Shown here one piece after another: positions 23,336 to 33,693 of a stretch of 64,000 bases of DNA. Positions within the stretch are counted from its first letter, which is position 1. Every line of letters begins with the position of its first letter. Source of the stretch: Pictodentalium vernedei (lineage: Eukaryota > Mollusca > Scaphopoda > Dentaliida > Dentaliidae); NCBI GenBank assembly GCA_031216915.1, contig CM062297.1:538058971-538122970 (forward strand). The letters run 5' to 3'. A model generated the notes under the pieces. That model was not told the DNA's origin, did no database searches, and was given only the letters and a program-made list of their open reading frames with translations. A program made the translations under genes and the position numbers.

Positions 23336-25762
23336 GGTCCTACTATTTAACGAACACAAACGAACATAAACGAACATAAACGAACAGAAGAGAAAATAAT
23401 AGGAAATACAAGTTAAAAATGGTTGAGGGTGCATATGCAGGTATATGTGGGTATATATTATTCGTTTGTAAAATTTTATTCACTTCTGATGAGTATTTTG
23501 ATGATTAATAAGGTTTATAAAATGTACGACGGCGCGAAATTCTTGTGTTCGTTGAGTAGTAGCCTGCTTGAAGCTGTCGACAAGATGCGACAAAGGTGTG
23601 AAATCAATTAGCTGTCTATCTGAGGAATAATGTCGCTGAGGAAAACAGCGAAATTTAGGTTTAAGAGGATGGCAAGCGCCTATTTTAATCGTGTGTAAAA
23701 TTGTATCCACGTCTGATGAGTATTTTAGTGATAAATAAAGATTATAGCCATTATTTGGATTGACAAACATGCATCAAACTCTCGCTTTGGATTCCGAGGA
23801 CGCATCACAGCGAGTCGGGGACAAACTGTGATCTACCCTTAGAAAGCGGAGCAAGACTCGGATACATGTAGCATATTGTACACCCACATAATGATAATAA
23901 TCTAAAGATCTTACAATATCTTGGGGATAAGTCATTAAAGCCCAGTTTAAGCTTTCCTGAACACTTTCCCCGAACAAGCTCACCCTCCACCAACGCGGGC
24001 TCCCACTAACGAAGAGGACAACCAGGCGCGTAGCCAGGAAAAAGTTTCCTGGGGGAAATCAGACTATGTTATATACTTTTGAGTACCCACATTAGCTTGA
24101 AATTTATTATTGCCAGAACAACCAAGCCGATATGTTTTTGTTCTCAAGACCAAAGTTATTGTTATAAAAACAATCAAGTTGCACTTATTACAAAAACAAC
24201 TTAACCTCGTTAAAGATCAGAAGACTTGACTGTCAACGATAAAACAGAAATCCAGAAAGATAAGAAAAATAACACGGTTAAAATTTACGCTCTCCAACAT
24301 TTTAAACTTATATCTCCCCCCCCCCCCCCCCCACCCCCTTTTTATTTTAGCGATAATCCAACTCGGATTGACAACTGATTAATTTCACACCTGTGTCGCA
24401 TATTATAGACAGAATTCCTAAATTTATTTTGGAAAACTCATTCTTTAACATCAAATATAATTATGGTAAGGCAGTGAATTGAAAAGAAATATATCTACCA
24501 AAGAAGTAAATATAATAATTGTTTGGAAAACATAAAAACTCAAAATCCGCCTGATTTGACTTTTGTTAAATCCACCGGTGCCAAGCCCGGGCAAAGGATG
24601 AGGGAAGTTTAAAATTTATTGCTAATTTTTTTTTTAATTTAAATAAAAAAAAAAAAACGGGATGGGGTGTATGTAGAAGACATCACCGCGAAGTGGTTAC
24701 TGTATCATGGAACCCGCTTCCTGGAAAGAGCCCGGGGTGTCCCCCTCGTTGGAGAGAGTCAGTGTGTGTGGGGGGGGGGGGGGGGGGGGATTTTTTTCTT
24801 GGGGCGTGTTTCTAGGAAAGTATGGGTAGGGTTGTCCCCAATGTCGGGGGGCACTTACCCCCTCCCCAAAATCTAGCTGTGTCCCCTTCCAAATGTTTTC
24901 CGCCAGTAGACTTAGATTTTAAAATTTTAAATTTTCCTGGGGGAGAACTCCCCCCCCCCCCCTAAAAAAATTCCTGGAGAAGGATCCCCCCCCCAGCGCC
25001 CCCACCTTTCGCGCATCTGATGGCTATACCACCCCCTCCCTGTTACGCCCCCCCCTGGAAACTTTTTCCTGGCTACGCGCCTGGTTGTCCTCTCTCGTTA
25101 GTGGGAGCCCGCATTGGTGGAGGGTGAGCTTGTTCGGGGAAAGTGTTCAGGAAAGCTTAAACTGGACTTTAATGACTTATCCCCAAGATATTTTAAGATC
25201 TTCAGATTATTATCATTATGTGGGTGTACAATATGCTACATGTATCTGAGTCTTGCTTCGCTTTCTAAGGGTAGATCACGGTTTGTCCCCGACTCGCCGT
25301 GATGCGTCCTCGGAATCCAAAGCGAGAGTTTGATGCATGTTTGTCAATCCAAATAATGGCTATAATCTTTATTTATCACTAAAATACTCATCAGACGTGG
25401 ATACAATTTTACACACGATTAAAATAGGCGCCTGCCATCCTCTTAAACCCAAATTTCGCTGTTTTCCTCAGCGACATTCTTCCTCAGATAGACAGCTAAT
25501 TGATTTCACATCTTTGTCGCATCTTGTCGACAGCTTCAAGCAGGCTACTACTTAACGAACACAAGAATTTTGCGCCGTCGTACATTTTATAAACCTTATT
25601 AATCATCAAAATACTCATCAGAAGTGAATGAAATTTTACAAACGAATAATATATACCCATATATACCTGCATATGCACCCTCAATCATTTTTAACTTGTA
25701 TTTCCTATTATTTTCTCTTCTGTTCGTTTATGTTCGTTTGTGTTCATTAAATAGTAGGACCC
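23336..25762. mobile_element. 2.4-kb foldback element with ~720-bp arms
   Basis: The left arm (23336-~24060) reappears inverted as ~25050-25762. Both arms contain the same frame-open stretch, giving near-identical translations ending in HTIKIGACHPLKPKF. The outer end reads GGTCCTACTATTTAA and is flanked by TCACTGTGC at 23327-23335 and 25763-25771, a probable 9-bp target duplication. The inner ends of the arms carry a hAT-like terminus (CAGGCGCGTAGCCAGGAAAA). The ~1-kb loop is AT-rich with poly(C/G) runs and a 24667-24876 open frame without motifs. It sits inside the 8.9-kb element. Confidence 0.78.
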
Positions 25763-25905
25763 TCACTGTGCCCCAATGGGGGTGAAGTGTCTTGCCCAAG
25801 GACACAACGCGATTTCCGCAGGTGGGATTTGAAACGAAGACCTCTCGGTTTGCAGTCTGCACCTCTACCTACTGAGCCACCGCGCCCCCACCACACACAC
25901 ATACA
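25763..25905 (-). repeat. tRNA-derived SINE-like sequence
   Basis: Read on the minus strand it begins ggcgcggtggctcagtagg, an A-box-like TGGCTCAGTAGG, then gcagactgcaaaccgag and a B-box-like region cgtttcaaatccc. A body with gtgtccttgggcaagacac follows. This is the pol III promoter layout of tRNA-derived SINEs. It lies directly against the right end of the 2.4-kb foldback. It could also be a degenerate tRNA pseudogene, but the conserved body favours a SINE. Confidence 0.7.
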
Positions 25906-26027
25906 TACAAAACATTTACATCCCACATTGTGTAGGCGCATTAGACTGTTTATCAGTGACAGCGTATCTTACATTATTTTATTGCCCAAAATTGCAAACT
26001 GAATCAAATTTTCAGTCTGCTCTCTGC

Positions 26028-26113
26028 CACAGGCACTCGACGTATTATCACAGTTTATCAATTTTAATAAAATTAAAATTGATTAAAATCTGACAATACG
26101 TCAAGTACCTGTG
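26028..26113. mobile_element. 86-bp MITE with the same ends as the 8.9-kb transposon
   Basis: Two ~40-bp arms (CACAGGCACTCGACGTATTA.. and its inverse) meet almost back to back. The arms match the outermost 40 bp of the 8.9-kb element's TIRs, including tttatcaattttaataaaat. An exact 8-bp duplication, CTCTCTGC, flanks it (26020-26027 and 26114-26121). It is therefore a separate insertion, most simply mobilised by the same transposase. Confidence 0.88.
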
Positions 26114-26288
26114 CTCTCTGCTGACCTCTTGATAGATACAGGGGGAGGGGCCCCATTAGCTGAAATTTAGGTGTTTTGTTCTTTCTACTCATAAAATGTC
26201 GAGACTGAGGTTCTTTGAGAAAATCCACTCCTTCGGGGTTTAGATAATATTCAATAAACCCTTTGCAGGATGTTTCAAATTGAATTGT

Positions 26289-26948
26289 TCACTTTCCTTC
26301 AGATTGTCGAAGCACAGTGGCCAGCTTAAACACATGAAATCTAAGTTCTTCTGCAGATATGATGAAGTCTCCTGGGTCATTAAAATTCACATTGGGTACC
26401 AGTCGCAGCTGGAAGAAATCTCCACATAAAATCATCTGAATACCTCAAAAAGCATTTCGGTGATTTCCTCTTGTCTCCTTACAAATTGTGTCTATTTGTC
26501 GAAATACTTTCAGGGAAAGCATAGATACTTCGTCGATAATAATCACATCTGTGGACAACATCCTCTCTTTTACATCATGATAATTGTCATCAAACTTGAT
26601 TTTCTGTATTAAAAATGCGTCAGAAAATCTGACGTCTGCCAAAACAAAAAATCTGTGAACAGTCATTGAACCGCGAGGCAAATTTGTGCTTGCCACATCT
26701 GTTGTACCCACTGTATAAACGTTTTTGTTCATATGTGTCAGGCCAATGCTGATCTTATTCAGGTAAAATGTTTTTCCCATTCCAGCCTGTCCGGTTATTA
26801 TAATATTGTGGCCTTTTTCAGCAGCAATTGTAATTTCTGAAAGCGACATCTTCGAATGAACTTCAGTATAAAATGAGCACGTTTTCCATTGTTGACTAGG
26901 AGTTATATTTGGAGTGAGAAATAATGTGTTGAATTTTATATTGACCAA
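26289..26948 (-). pseudogene. Pif1-family DNA helicase fragment
   Basis: Pif1 proteins are superfamily 1B 5'-3' DNA helicases. The first 167 codons hold Walker A GQAGMGKT (residues 53-60) and Walker B VIIIDEVSML (135-144). After an in-frame TGA (26445-26447) the same frame continues with ILCGDFFQLRLVP, the next helicase motif, and VLRQSEGK, until a second TGA at 26289-26291. Motifs of the C-terminal half (domain 2A, the final arginine and GRxY-type motifs) are absent. The apparent ATG lies 6 bp inside the right TIR, so coding begins at or within the terminal repeat. It is a truncated, inactive relic and is probably an element gene; a helicase captured from the host is the alternative. Confidence 0.85.
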
Positions 26949-27284
26949 TGAACGCGCGGCGTTGCATTCATTGCTTCAATTTGCTTGTGTACCGGAATTG
27001 AACGGTCGTGGATAGACGTCTCCGTCGTTTCAGTCGATAAAAAGTGAAATAAATGCGAATAAAAGTCCAATTTCGTCAATCTTGGGCTCGAAATCTGAGT
27101 GGCTCCGCGAATTACACGACATTTTGTCGTTTATTTGAGCGAGATCGACGAGGTATTCGCTATTTGTGAGATTGTTGAAAATTTCAATCTGGGAAGTGTC
27201 ATACCTTTACTTTTTTTAGTATTGATAATATTATATATATTTTATTCAAATTGATAAAATCCAGTAATACGTCGGGTGCCTGTG
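26943..27284 (-). repeat. Right terminal inverted repeat
   Basis: 342 bp, the inverse of 18361-18702 with about a dozen substitutions and no indels. It is followed immediately by GGATCGAC (27285-27292). Confidence 0.9.
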
Positions 27285-27292
27285 GGATCGAC
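27285..27292. repeat. Right target-site duplication (GGATCGAC)
   Basis: Identical to 18353-18360. Confidence 0.88.
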
Positions 27293-27660
27293 CGGTTATC
27301 CACGAAAAATATTGGGGCCGAATCGCGCGAGGTCGAAAAGCAATGAACCGTTGACCACTACCCGTTCCGACTGTCTTACAACGCAAACGTGCCCCCCACC
27401 CTGCTTTGAAACAGTACGTAATACCACAATATATCGTACATGGCACATTGAAATTAAAAGCAAAGCTGTTTCCCCGAAATATTTCAACTCGCAAATACGA
27501 GTAACAGTAATCGTTGAAATGAAACACGAGGCCTACCTACCAACGCGCAATAACCCGATTCTGTTCGATTTCAATTGCAGATTTGTTCCGTGTCGTCCGA
27601 ATGGTTACACGCACAGGTAACAAATTGAACACACTTGTCTATTTTATTGGACTGTGTTAA

Positions 27661-28619
27661 GGGCCTATATAAGTAATGGAATTTTGTTTATTTTGAAATT
27701 CTCACCTCTCAAATTCCTTAAATTCAGATTAAATATACACAAATTATACATCAAAATGAAGGTTGGGATGTATAGAACACGAAACACATATGTAATCAAC
27801 TCATAGAGTCGACTGTAGGCACCACTGGTTCCTGGAAGTCTGCTACCGTATTCGCACCAGAACTGATAATAAAATAATATTTCATCAGAACAACTTGTGG
27901 CCAAATGTGCTTCATATATCCAAGAACAAAGCTAGGCATTCAAAACACTTTCGAATACAGCGGTAGGACTGCATTTTGGAAAAGGACAACACTGTCTGCA
28001 TTTTTTATTGAAGATGGTTTCCATGCTCGACAGACATGCGCAAATCACTTGTTACCACGAATTTCCATCCAAAAACAAAATCGTAATTCTAAGAAATATC
28101 AACAGGTATCATGATACCTTGCACTGAATATGGCAACTGTGCAATCTCTATCTAATAACAGTATACTGTATGAAGGCGATCTTTTTCATTATTTGATTTT
28201 AGACGGAGTTGTTTTTACATGCTTTTTCTGTCAGATGACGTCGGCCGGAAATCGAAAGTAGACTCAGACGTAAACAAAAGCAAAGGCTTTGGGAATTTTC
28301 TTCAATGTAGCTCTGTCGCCGTGTTTTGAAGAATTTTTATCCCCTAGCTTTGTTCTTGGATATATAAAGCACATTTGGCCACAAGTTGTTTTCGTGAAAT
28401 ATTATTAAATTATCAGTTCTGGTGCGAATACGGCAGCAGACTTCCAGGAACCAGTGGTGCCAACAGTCGACTCAATGAGTTGATTACGTATGTGTTTCGT
28501 GTTCTATACACCCCAACCTTCATTTTGATGTACATTTTGTGAAAATGTAATTCGAATTGAAGGAATATCAGAGGTGAGAATTTTCAAAATAAACAAAATT
28601 TCATTACTTATATAGGCCC
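27661..28619. mobile_element. TTAA-flanked foldback element, copy 1
   Basis: The arms of ~305 bp (27661-27966 and ~28310-28619) begin GGGCCTATATAAGTAATGGA and end with its inverse. TTAA abuts both ends (27657-27660 and 28620-28623). TTAA duplication is the signature of piggyBac and Kolobok transposons, and a G-rich start is more Kolobok-like. The unpaired ~340-bp middle has no open frame of note. A second, longer copy lies at 50.3-53.2 kb. Confidence 0.82.
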
Positions 28620-29202
28620 TTAATATTCCAACAGCATGATTTTGGAGGGCGTTGCACATGAAATCCATCGTGACGGAATTACAAAAAAATCGACAAAATT
28701 AGATTTAATGTGCAATTAAACATTTTCAGCAATGGATTAAAAGGAGGGGAAATATTTTGGATACGAATTCTGTATCTTCTTTTTTATATGATAAAGATTA
28801 AATACTAATTGAGTCAGTAGTTTTTCAGCCACAGTGAGCGGAAAACACGTGACGGAATTACACAGAAATTACCTCGATTTTCAATGATCACTTTGTACCT
28901 TGATTATCTGCAAATGTTCGCTAGCTTGTGTTAAAATGACGGTGAATATTTTTTAAGTGGATACCAAGCTTACACATACTTCAAATAGTGAATACGGCCG
29001 TTCAGTAATATTTTTGCTACCGCCGAATGAAGGGCGTGACGGAATTACATTTTCCGACGTGACGGAATTTCACAATGTGTAATTCCCTCACACAACGGAT
29101 TTACGATCAAACTCTGTGATATACGATGGACCGAGTGGAAACTCGCCTTTAAACCATATTATTATTATTATTAAAGAAATCTGTAGTTTTTTATCAGGTC
29201 AT

Positions 29203-29305
29203 GGTAACCCGAATTGCTTCCGACCAAATGCCCCTACTTTTTCTAGCCTTTGTGATATTGAAACTTGAAGGGGCATTCGGACAGAAGTAATTCGGCTTAC
29301 TCGAT
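29203..29305. repeat. Palindrome with 30-nt arms
   Basis: Left aacccgaattgcttccgacc..tgcccctac pairs with right gaaggggcattcggacagaag..attcggctt around a ~35-nt loop. A small MITE preceded by (ATT)n. Confidence 0.7.
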
Positions 29306-29364
29306 CGTAGTATATTAGAACTCAATATTATTCCAGATGATGTCGAGGTCACATCACAACGTTG

Positions 29365-29612
29365 AAACTAGAATATCAAAGACAAGTTATTGATATAAGT
29401 TCTGAATTTTAAAACGAAAAAAACGATATTTTGGTCCTGAGCTAAAATTGATCCAAGAAACAATCCACAATACAGTAAATGCACTTATATCATTACATGA
29501 ACTTGTCTTTGAAACTAGAATATCTTGATATAAGAACATGCAGTGTGGATTGTTTCTTGGATGAATTTCAGCCCATGCAGGACCAAAATATCGTTTTGGC
29601 CATTTTTTTGTG
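29365..29612. repeat. Imperfect foldback
   Basis: Left cgatattttggtcctgagc..gatccaagaaacaatccac is answered by right gtggattgtttcttggat..gcaggaccaaaatatcg. The outer words (gaaactagaatatc on both sides) are in direct orientation, so part of the structure is a repeat rather than a simple hairpin. Confidence 0.7.
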
Positions 29613-29893
29613 GGTGGGGACGGGGGGGGTGGGGGGGGGCTCTAAAAAGTCATTAACGCCTAAACCCACAGGGGGGGGGGGGGAGGGGAGGGGATATGAA
29701 CTTGGAATTTCACATAACTTAATCGACAAATCATTGTTCCACTTTTAAATTTATAATTGGAATCAGAACTACATGTGAAAATTGAAATGTTAACTTCAAA
29801 ATTTGTTCGGTTGTTTATTTTGATTGATCAACCTGGACTGGGGCTTCAGTCAGTGTTCAGGTTTAATTATATAACTCAAACAGGGATATCTAG

Positions 29894-31922
29894 TTATAAG
29901 CATTTCGCACAAAGGAATCCTCCGTCATCCTCTATTATTCCATTGTCTTCTGCGCAAGACAGATGGTACCAAGCCTTACAGATTTTACATTTTACCCAAT
30001 CCTCACTTAACAGTGGGTCTTGCGGATCACCAAAACACCAGTTACACCCAGGGCAGGTATACAATTTTTTTCTGATTGTTTTATTTGATTTTGCCCTTTT
30101 TTACACTTGTTATAATTGTTGTGGCACTGAGGGTTTCGACACCATCTGATGACCCTTTTTCATGTGCATATTGTATGTTTTTGAGTGTACTGTCAACACA
30201 AGAATCATAAAATTTTGTAATCAAAGCAGTACTATTGTAGACTTCCACAGAGTGGATCGATTGTGTGCCAGTGAAAGGCTTTAGATTGTCCCATATCTTT
30301 TTGACACCCAATGTCTCAAGGCGCTGGTTGATTGATGGGTCGTTCATCACATCTGTGGTAATAGACGACTGGCAAGCATCGATAGCTTCTGCGAATGTTA
30401 CTGCATCGGTAACGACGAATGCCCGCGAGTTAACTTTCCGGGACACCAAGCGTTTCGCGTTTCCACCGAGAGCATCATTCGGCCCCTTTCCGTGAGAAGT
30501 TGCGAAATATTTCCAACTTAGTTCAAATTCGAACTTAGATTGGAGTTTTGGCAAAACAGCAAAAATGAATTTGTTTTTGAATTGGCTGGAAGGTCCGTCC
30601 GTCCATATGTTCACCCTTTTCGCAGTTGGAAAATTACTTTTTATCATTTCCAGTGACCTGTCGGAAAACGCAATCACTGCCTCTTTGTCGTGGCTTCGAT
30701 TGTCGGACGCGATTATGTAATTTTTAACTTGTCCCCTGTGCTACCCGATCACGGTGTAAACTGTCACTTGTGATTGCTTCCAGTGAGCGCTCTGGACTTC
30801 ATCTTGGTACTGACATGTGTAGTTCTCTGCAAAGTCCATTTGCAGCAGAGCAACGTCGCCATGAGGATCATTTGCCACAGCCTTCTGATCTCTATATGAA
30901 CGAGCTTGGTGTTCCTTAATGAAAGTGTGCCATACAAATTTTGGCAACTTGTTTTTGAGTTCGACGACGGCGGTTTGAATAGATCCCTCGCGTTTTGTTT
31001 TTTTCATATACCCCTCCTCATCCTGCAGCCATTCATACCATGATAAATAGACAATATCATTGGGAACTTTCTTACTAAAATTCTCATCGTATAGCTTCCC
31101 ATCTGCACACGCGTTGCACGCTCCCATGCAACAATCCTGACTTTCGATGTTGCAAACACATTTACTAAGAAAATCGTCGCGGGTATATAATGGAAATGAA
31201 TCCGGGCATTTAGAATGCAAACATTCCAGAAGCAAAATCACGTTACCGTGATACACGCACCCACAAGTGTTCCTTGGCATCTTTGATGTAAGTTGGGCCC
31301 ATTTAGGCCTCAGATAAGCAAACGCAGTGCGGCCTATTCTGGCATCCTCGTTGTCTTGAAGAAAGAGCCTATATGTTTCGTCAATTGTATTATACAAATA
31401 TCGTTTTTGAACACGTTGCTTCTTGTTGTTGGACTTAATGGTGACGAACTCCGCTTTTCCCGGTGCCATCCTCGAAATCTCATCATCCTCATAGAAGTGC
31501 AGTACACTCTGCTCAATTTCGTGCGATATTGAATTTGTTGGTCTTGGCTTCTCTTGTATGTAAGCGTCCAGGATTTCACACGCAATAGTTTTAACAATTG
31601 CAGCTTTCTTCCTAGGGCTTTGTGGGAGAGCTCTTATTACCCGACGACGCGCTTTTCCGAGAGCAGCTGGAGTTCTGTAAATCCTGTTGAGAGCCTGCAA
31701 TTCAGTAAGTTGGTCGTCATCATCACCGTTGGCTCTTTCTCTGAACCTATAGACTGCTCGCTTGTTTTTAATCCTCAAGTCCTTAATCTCTGCAACTGAC
31801 ATCATTGCTCGTCTCGATCTTTTCCGCTCACGATCTACTCTTTTGTGTTCTCGATGCAACGATGGGTTCAACTTTACTCGGAGCCGGCGATCGCACTGTC
31901 TTTCCGCAGCAGTCTTTGCCAT
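29894..31922 (-). pseudogene. Transposase-like protein with C-terminal PHD finger (broken)
   Basis: It starts ATG at 31920-31922. Residues 1-70 are very basic (MAKTAAERQCDRRLRVK..). A Cys cluster follows (CGCVYHG, CVCNIESQDCCMGACNAC). Then comes an acidic-motif core: QMDFAENY (D363), and after an in-frame TAG at 30741-30743 the same frame gives NIWTDGPSSQFKN and TSHGKGPNDALGG. The spaced D..D..D/E pattern suggests an RNase H-fold transposase; I recall similar multicopy uncharacterised invertebrate proteins, but no superfamily name. After a 1-nt frameshift near 30090, the last ~55 codons hold CPGC..CKIC..HLSC..CAKC, a Cys4-His-Cys3 PHD finger, stopping at 29894-29896. Two lesions make it inactive as assembled. 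Poly-A at the frameshift allows an assembly error. Confidence 0.75.
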
Positions 31923-32602
31923 AATTATCTATAATTATCTGTGAATAAAAAAAGAGAAAAACTAATTAGACGGACTTAAACCAATAGCATTTACAGGGGA
32001 CACAGGGGCGGATCCAGGATTTTATAAGGGGGGGGGGGGTGCTATTGTTGGTCGGCGAGCGCCGAAGGCGCGCAACGTGACGGCGCTCTGCGCCGTCCTT
32101 GCGAGCGCCGAAGGCGCGAAGCAATTAGCGGGGGGTCTGGGGGTCCTCCCCCAGAAAAAAATTTGAATTAGGAACCCATCAGATGCTATCTGAGACGTAT
32201 CGTGGTCATATATTTGTCCTTTCTCTTAAACCTATTTTCTGCCGATTTGGCTTGAAATTTGGTAAAAACAATTATGGTACTGACACTGCCCAATGAAAAA
32301 CAAAATAATCATTCGAAATTGTTACCTACCAAGAAGCAAATATAATCACCCCTGGATTTTGCCTCAAATTAACTGAAATGCGGGGATTGCCTGGGAGAAA
32401 CATAATAATTTTCACTATGACATACCTGTTGTACGCAGGGGCGACAGAAGTTCCAAGAAGTATGAGTGTGTGTAGGTGGGTGAATGTGTGGATGGGTTGG
32501 TGCCACTGGGTGAGTGGCCGAGAGGGGGGGGGGGTCACATTTCTTCTGGTCAACTTTGAGATGCATATACTATTTAAATGTTAAACACCCCAAAGGCAGA
32601 TT

Positions 32603-32696
32603 TAGACGGGTGCGCACATGGCGTGCGCCCCTCTAGTTTCTCAGAAATCAGTTCTGAGAAAATAGAGGGGCGCATGCCGCGTGTTTCCCCGTCTAT
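32603..32696. repeat. Palindrome (agacgggtgcgc / cgtgtttccccgtct)
   Basis: The arms contain gcgcccctctag and atagaggggcgc and meet at tctcagaaatcagttctgaga. A hairpin-forming MITE fragment. Confidence 0.75.
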
Positions 32697-32727
32697 TAAT
32701 CAGACATAAAAAGTATATGTCGTTGAA

Positions 32728-32800
32728 AATTATTTTGTTAGAATTGACTGGAGCGTGCCAAAGGCAAAGGCACGCCCCAGTCAATTCTAATAAAATAATT
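32728..32800. repeat. Palindrome with 30-nt arms
   Basis: Left aattattttgttagaattga..gcgtgcc and right ggcacgcc..tcaattctaataaaataatt, with a loop of ~9 nt. Confidence 0.8.
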
Positions 32801-33157
32801 GAAGTCAGTGCGTACTATAAATTAATAGTATGTGCACACTTGCATCACAACAGTTTGTGACCATATAAGTATAGAGGGCGACGTCCCTCTATTTTAAAAT
32901 CCTGGATCCGCTTCTGAAACACCCAAGTCCTGTCTCAGTTTGTGCGCTTCTACCGTGCTATGTGAACGCACAAACTTGTACACTGTGTAAATACATTGTT
33001 CCATCAACTGATCTTAACTGGTAAGTAGCTTAATTATTTTATTCATGTTATCGAAGAAATAAGTCTGGATACTAGATGTCCTGTTGCTCTGTAACATTAA
33101 ATTGTTTCAGTTTACTAGAGAATGCCTGTAGGCATTATCCAGCAAGTTCAACTGTTG

Positions 33158-33250
33158 CGACAATTTAATATTTATCAAAGTGCATTTAACATTGGTGAAT
33201 CATTCACCAATGTTAAATGCTCTTTGTAAATGTTAAATATTTAATTGTCC
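33158..33250. repeat. Palindrome centred on GGTGAATCATTCACC
   Basis: Left gacaatttaatattt..gcatttaacattgg and right ccaatgttaaatgc..aaatatttaattgtc. Near-perfect at the centre. Confidence 0.8.
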
Positions 33251-33662
33251 CATTCAATCATCTGTCATAGTGTAAAACTATTGCTGAAGGCGAACGTCAC
33301 CATAGCATCACTGATTCAGCTGAACAAAGATATATTTACGAACAGAGCTGATATACGTGGAAACTTTGTCCATAAGACCGTAAATATATGGTTGACATTG
33401 GAATCAGCTCGTCAACTGATTCAAATGCTACCCATTTTGGGAAATGTTGTGATTGGTAACTGGTAAAATTCCAGGCACATTCTTATAACAACTGCATTTT
33501 ATTGAAATTAAATCTTTAAGATAGATTATTGGAGGCTGGATCGGAAATACAATAATCGCGTATGCTTATTACAGTAATACTTGTGATTGGGATGAAGTTC
33601 TCACTCTTTCAGAATGTCTGCAAATTCAAATTTTTTTTGATGACTGTGAGTAGTGAGTAGGC

Positions 33663-33693
<31 letters not shown>

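Larger units (their letters stand above)
18361..27284. mobile_element. 8.9-kb transposon with 342-bp TIRs, 8-bp target duplication and a Pif1-like helicase relic
   Basis: The element is 8,924 bp. It begins CACAGGCACCCGATGTATTA and ends with the inverted equivalent. The terminal repeats (18361-18702 and 26943-27284) are both 342 bp, align without gaps and differ at roughly a dozen positions. They are flanked by identical 8-bp direct repeats, GGATCGAC, at 18353-18360 and 27285-27292. The only recognised protein relic is a Pif1-family helicase next to the right repeat. The interior has been colonised by foldbacks, a SINE-like sequence and a 2.4-kb inverted-repeat element. No transposase is visible, so the superfamily is open: 8-bp duplications occur in hAT, P and Zisupton-type (KDZ) elements, while long TIRs are commoner in Mutator-like elements (usually 9 bp). 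Confidence 0.85.
32003..32915. mobile_element. hAT-like MITE (CAGGGGCGGATCCAGGATTT ends)
   Basis: The left end CAGGGGCGGATCCAGGATTT and right end AAATCCTGGATCCGCTTCTG form a ~20-bp imperfect TIR. CAGGGG-type ends are usual for hAT. No matching 8-bp duplication remains. The interior holds GCGAGCGCCGAAGGCGC repeats (32045-32115), a (C/G) tract and two internal palindromes. The same GCCGAAGGCGC word occurs at 58.76 kb. Confidence 0.6.

Noticed and set aside
29479..30149. Plus-strand open frames of 89 and 130 codons
   Set aside because: The first overlaps a foldback and poly(G), and the second is antisense to the PHD-finger end of the transposase-like gene.
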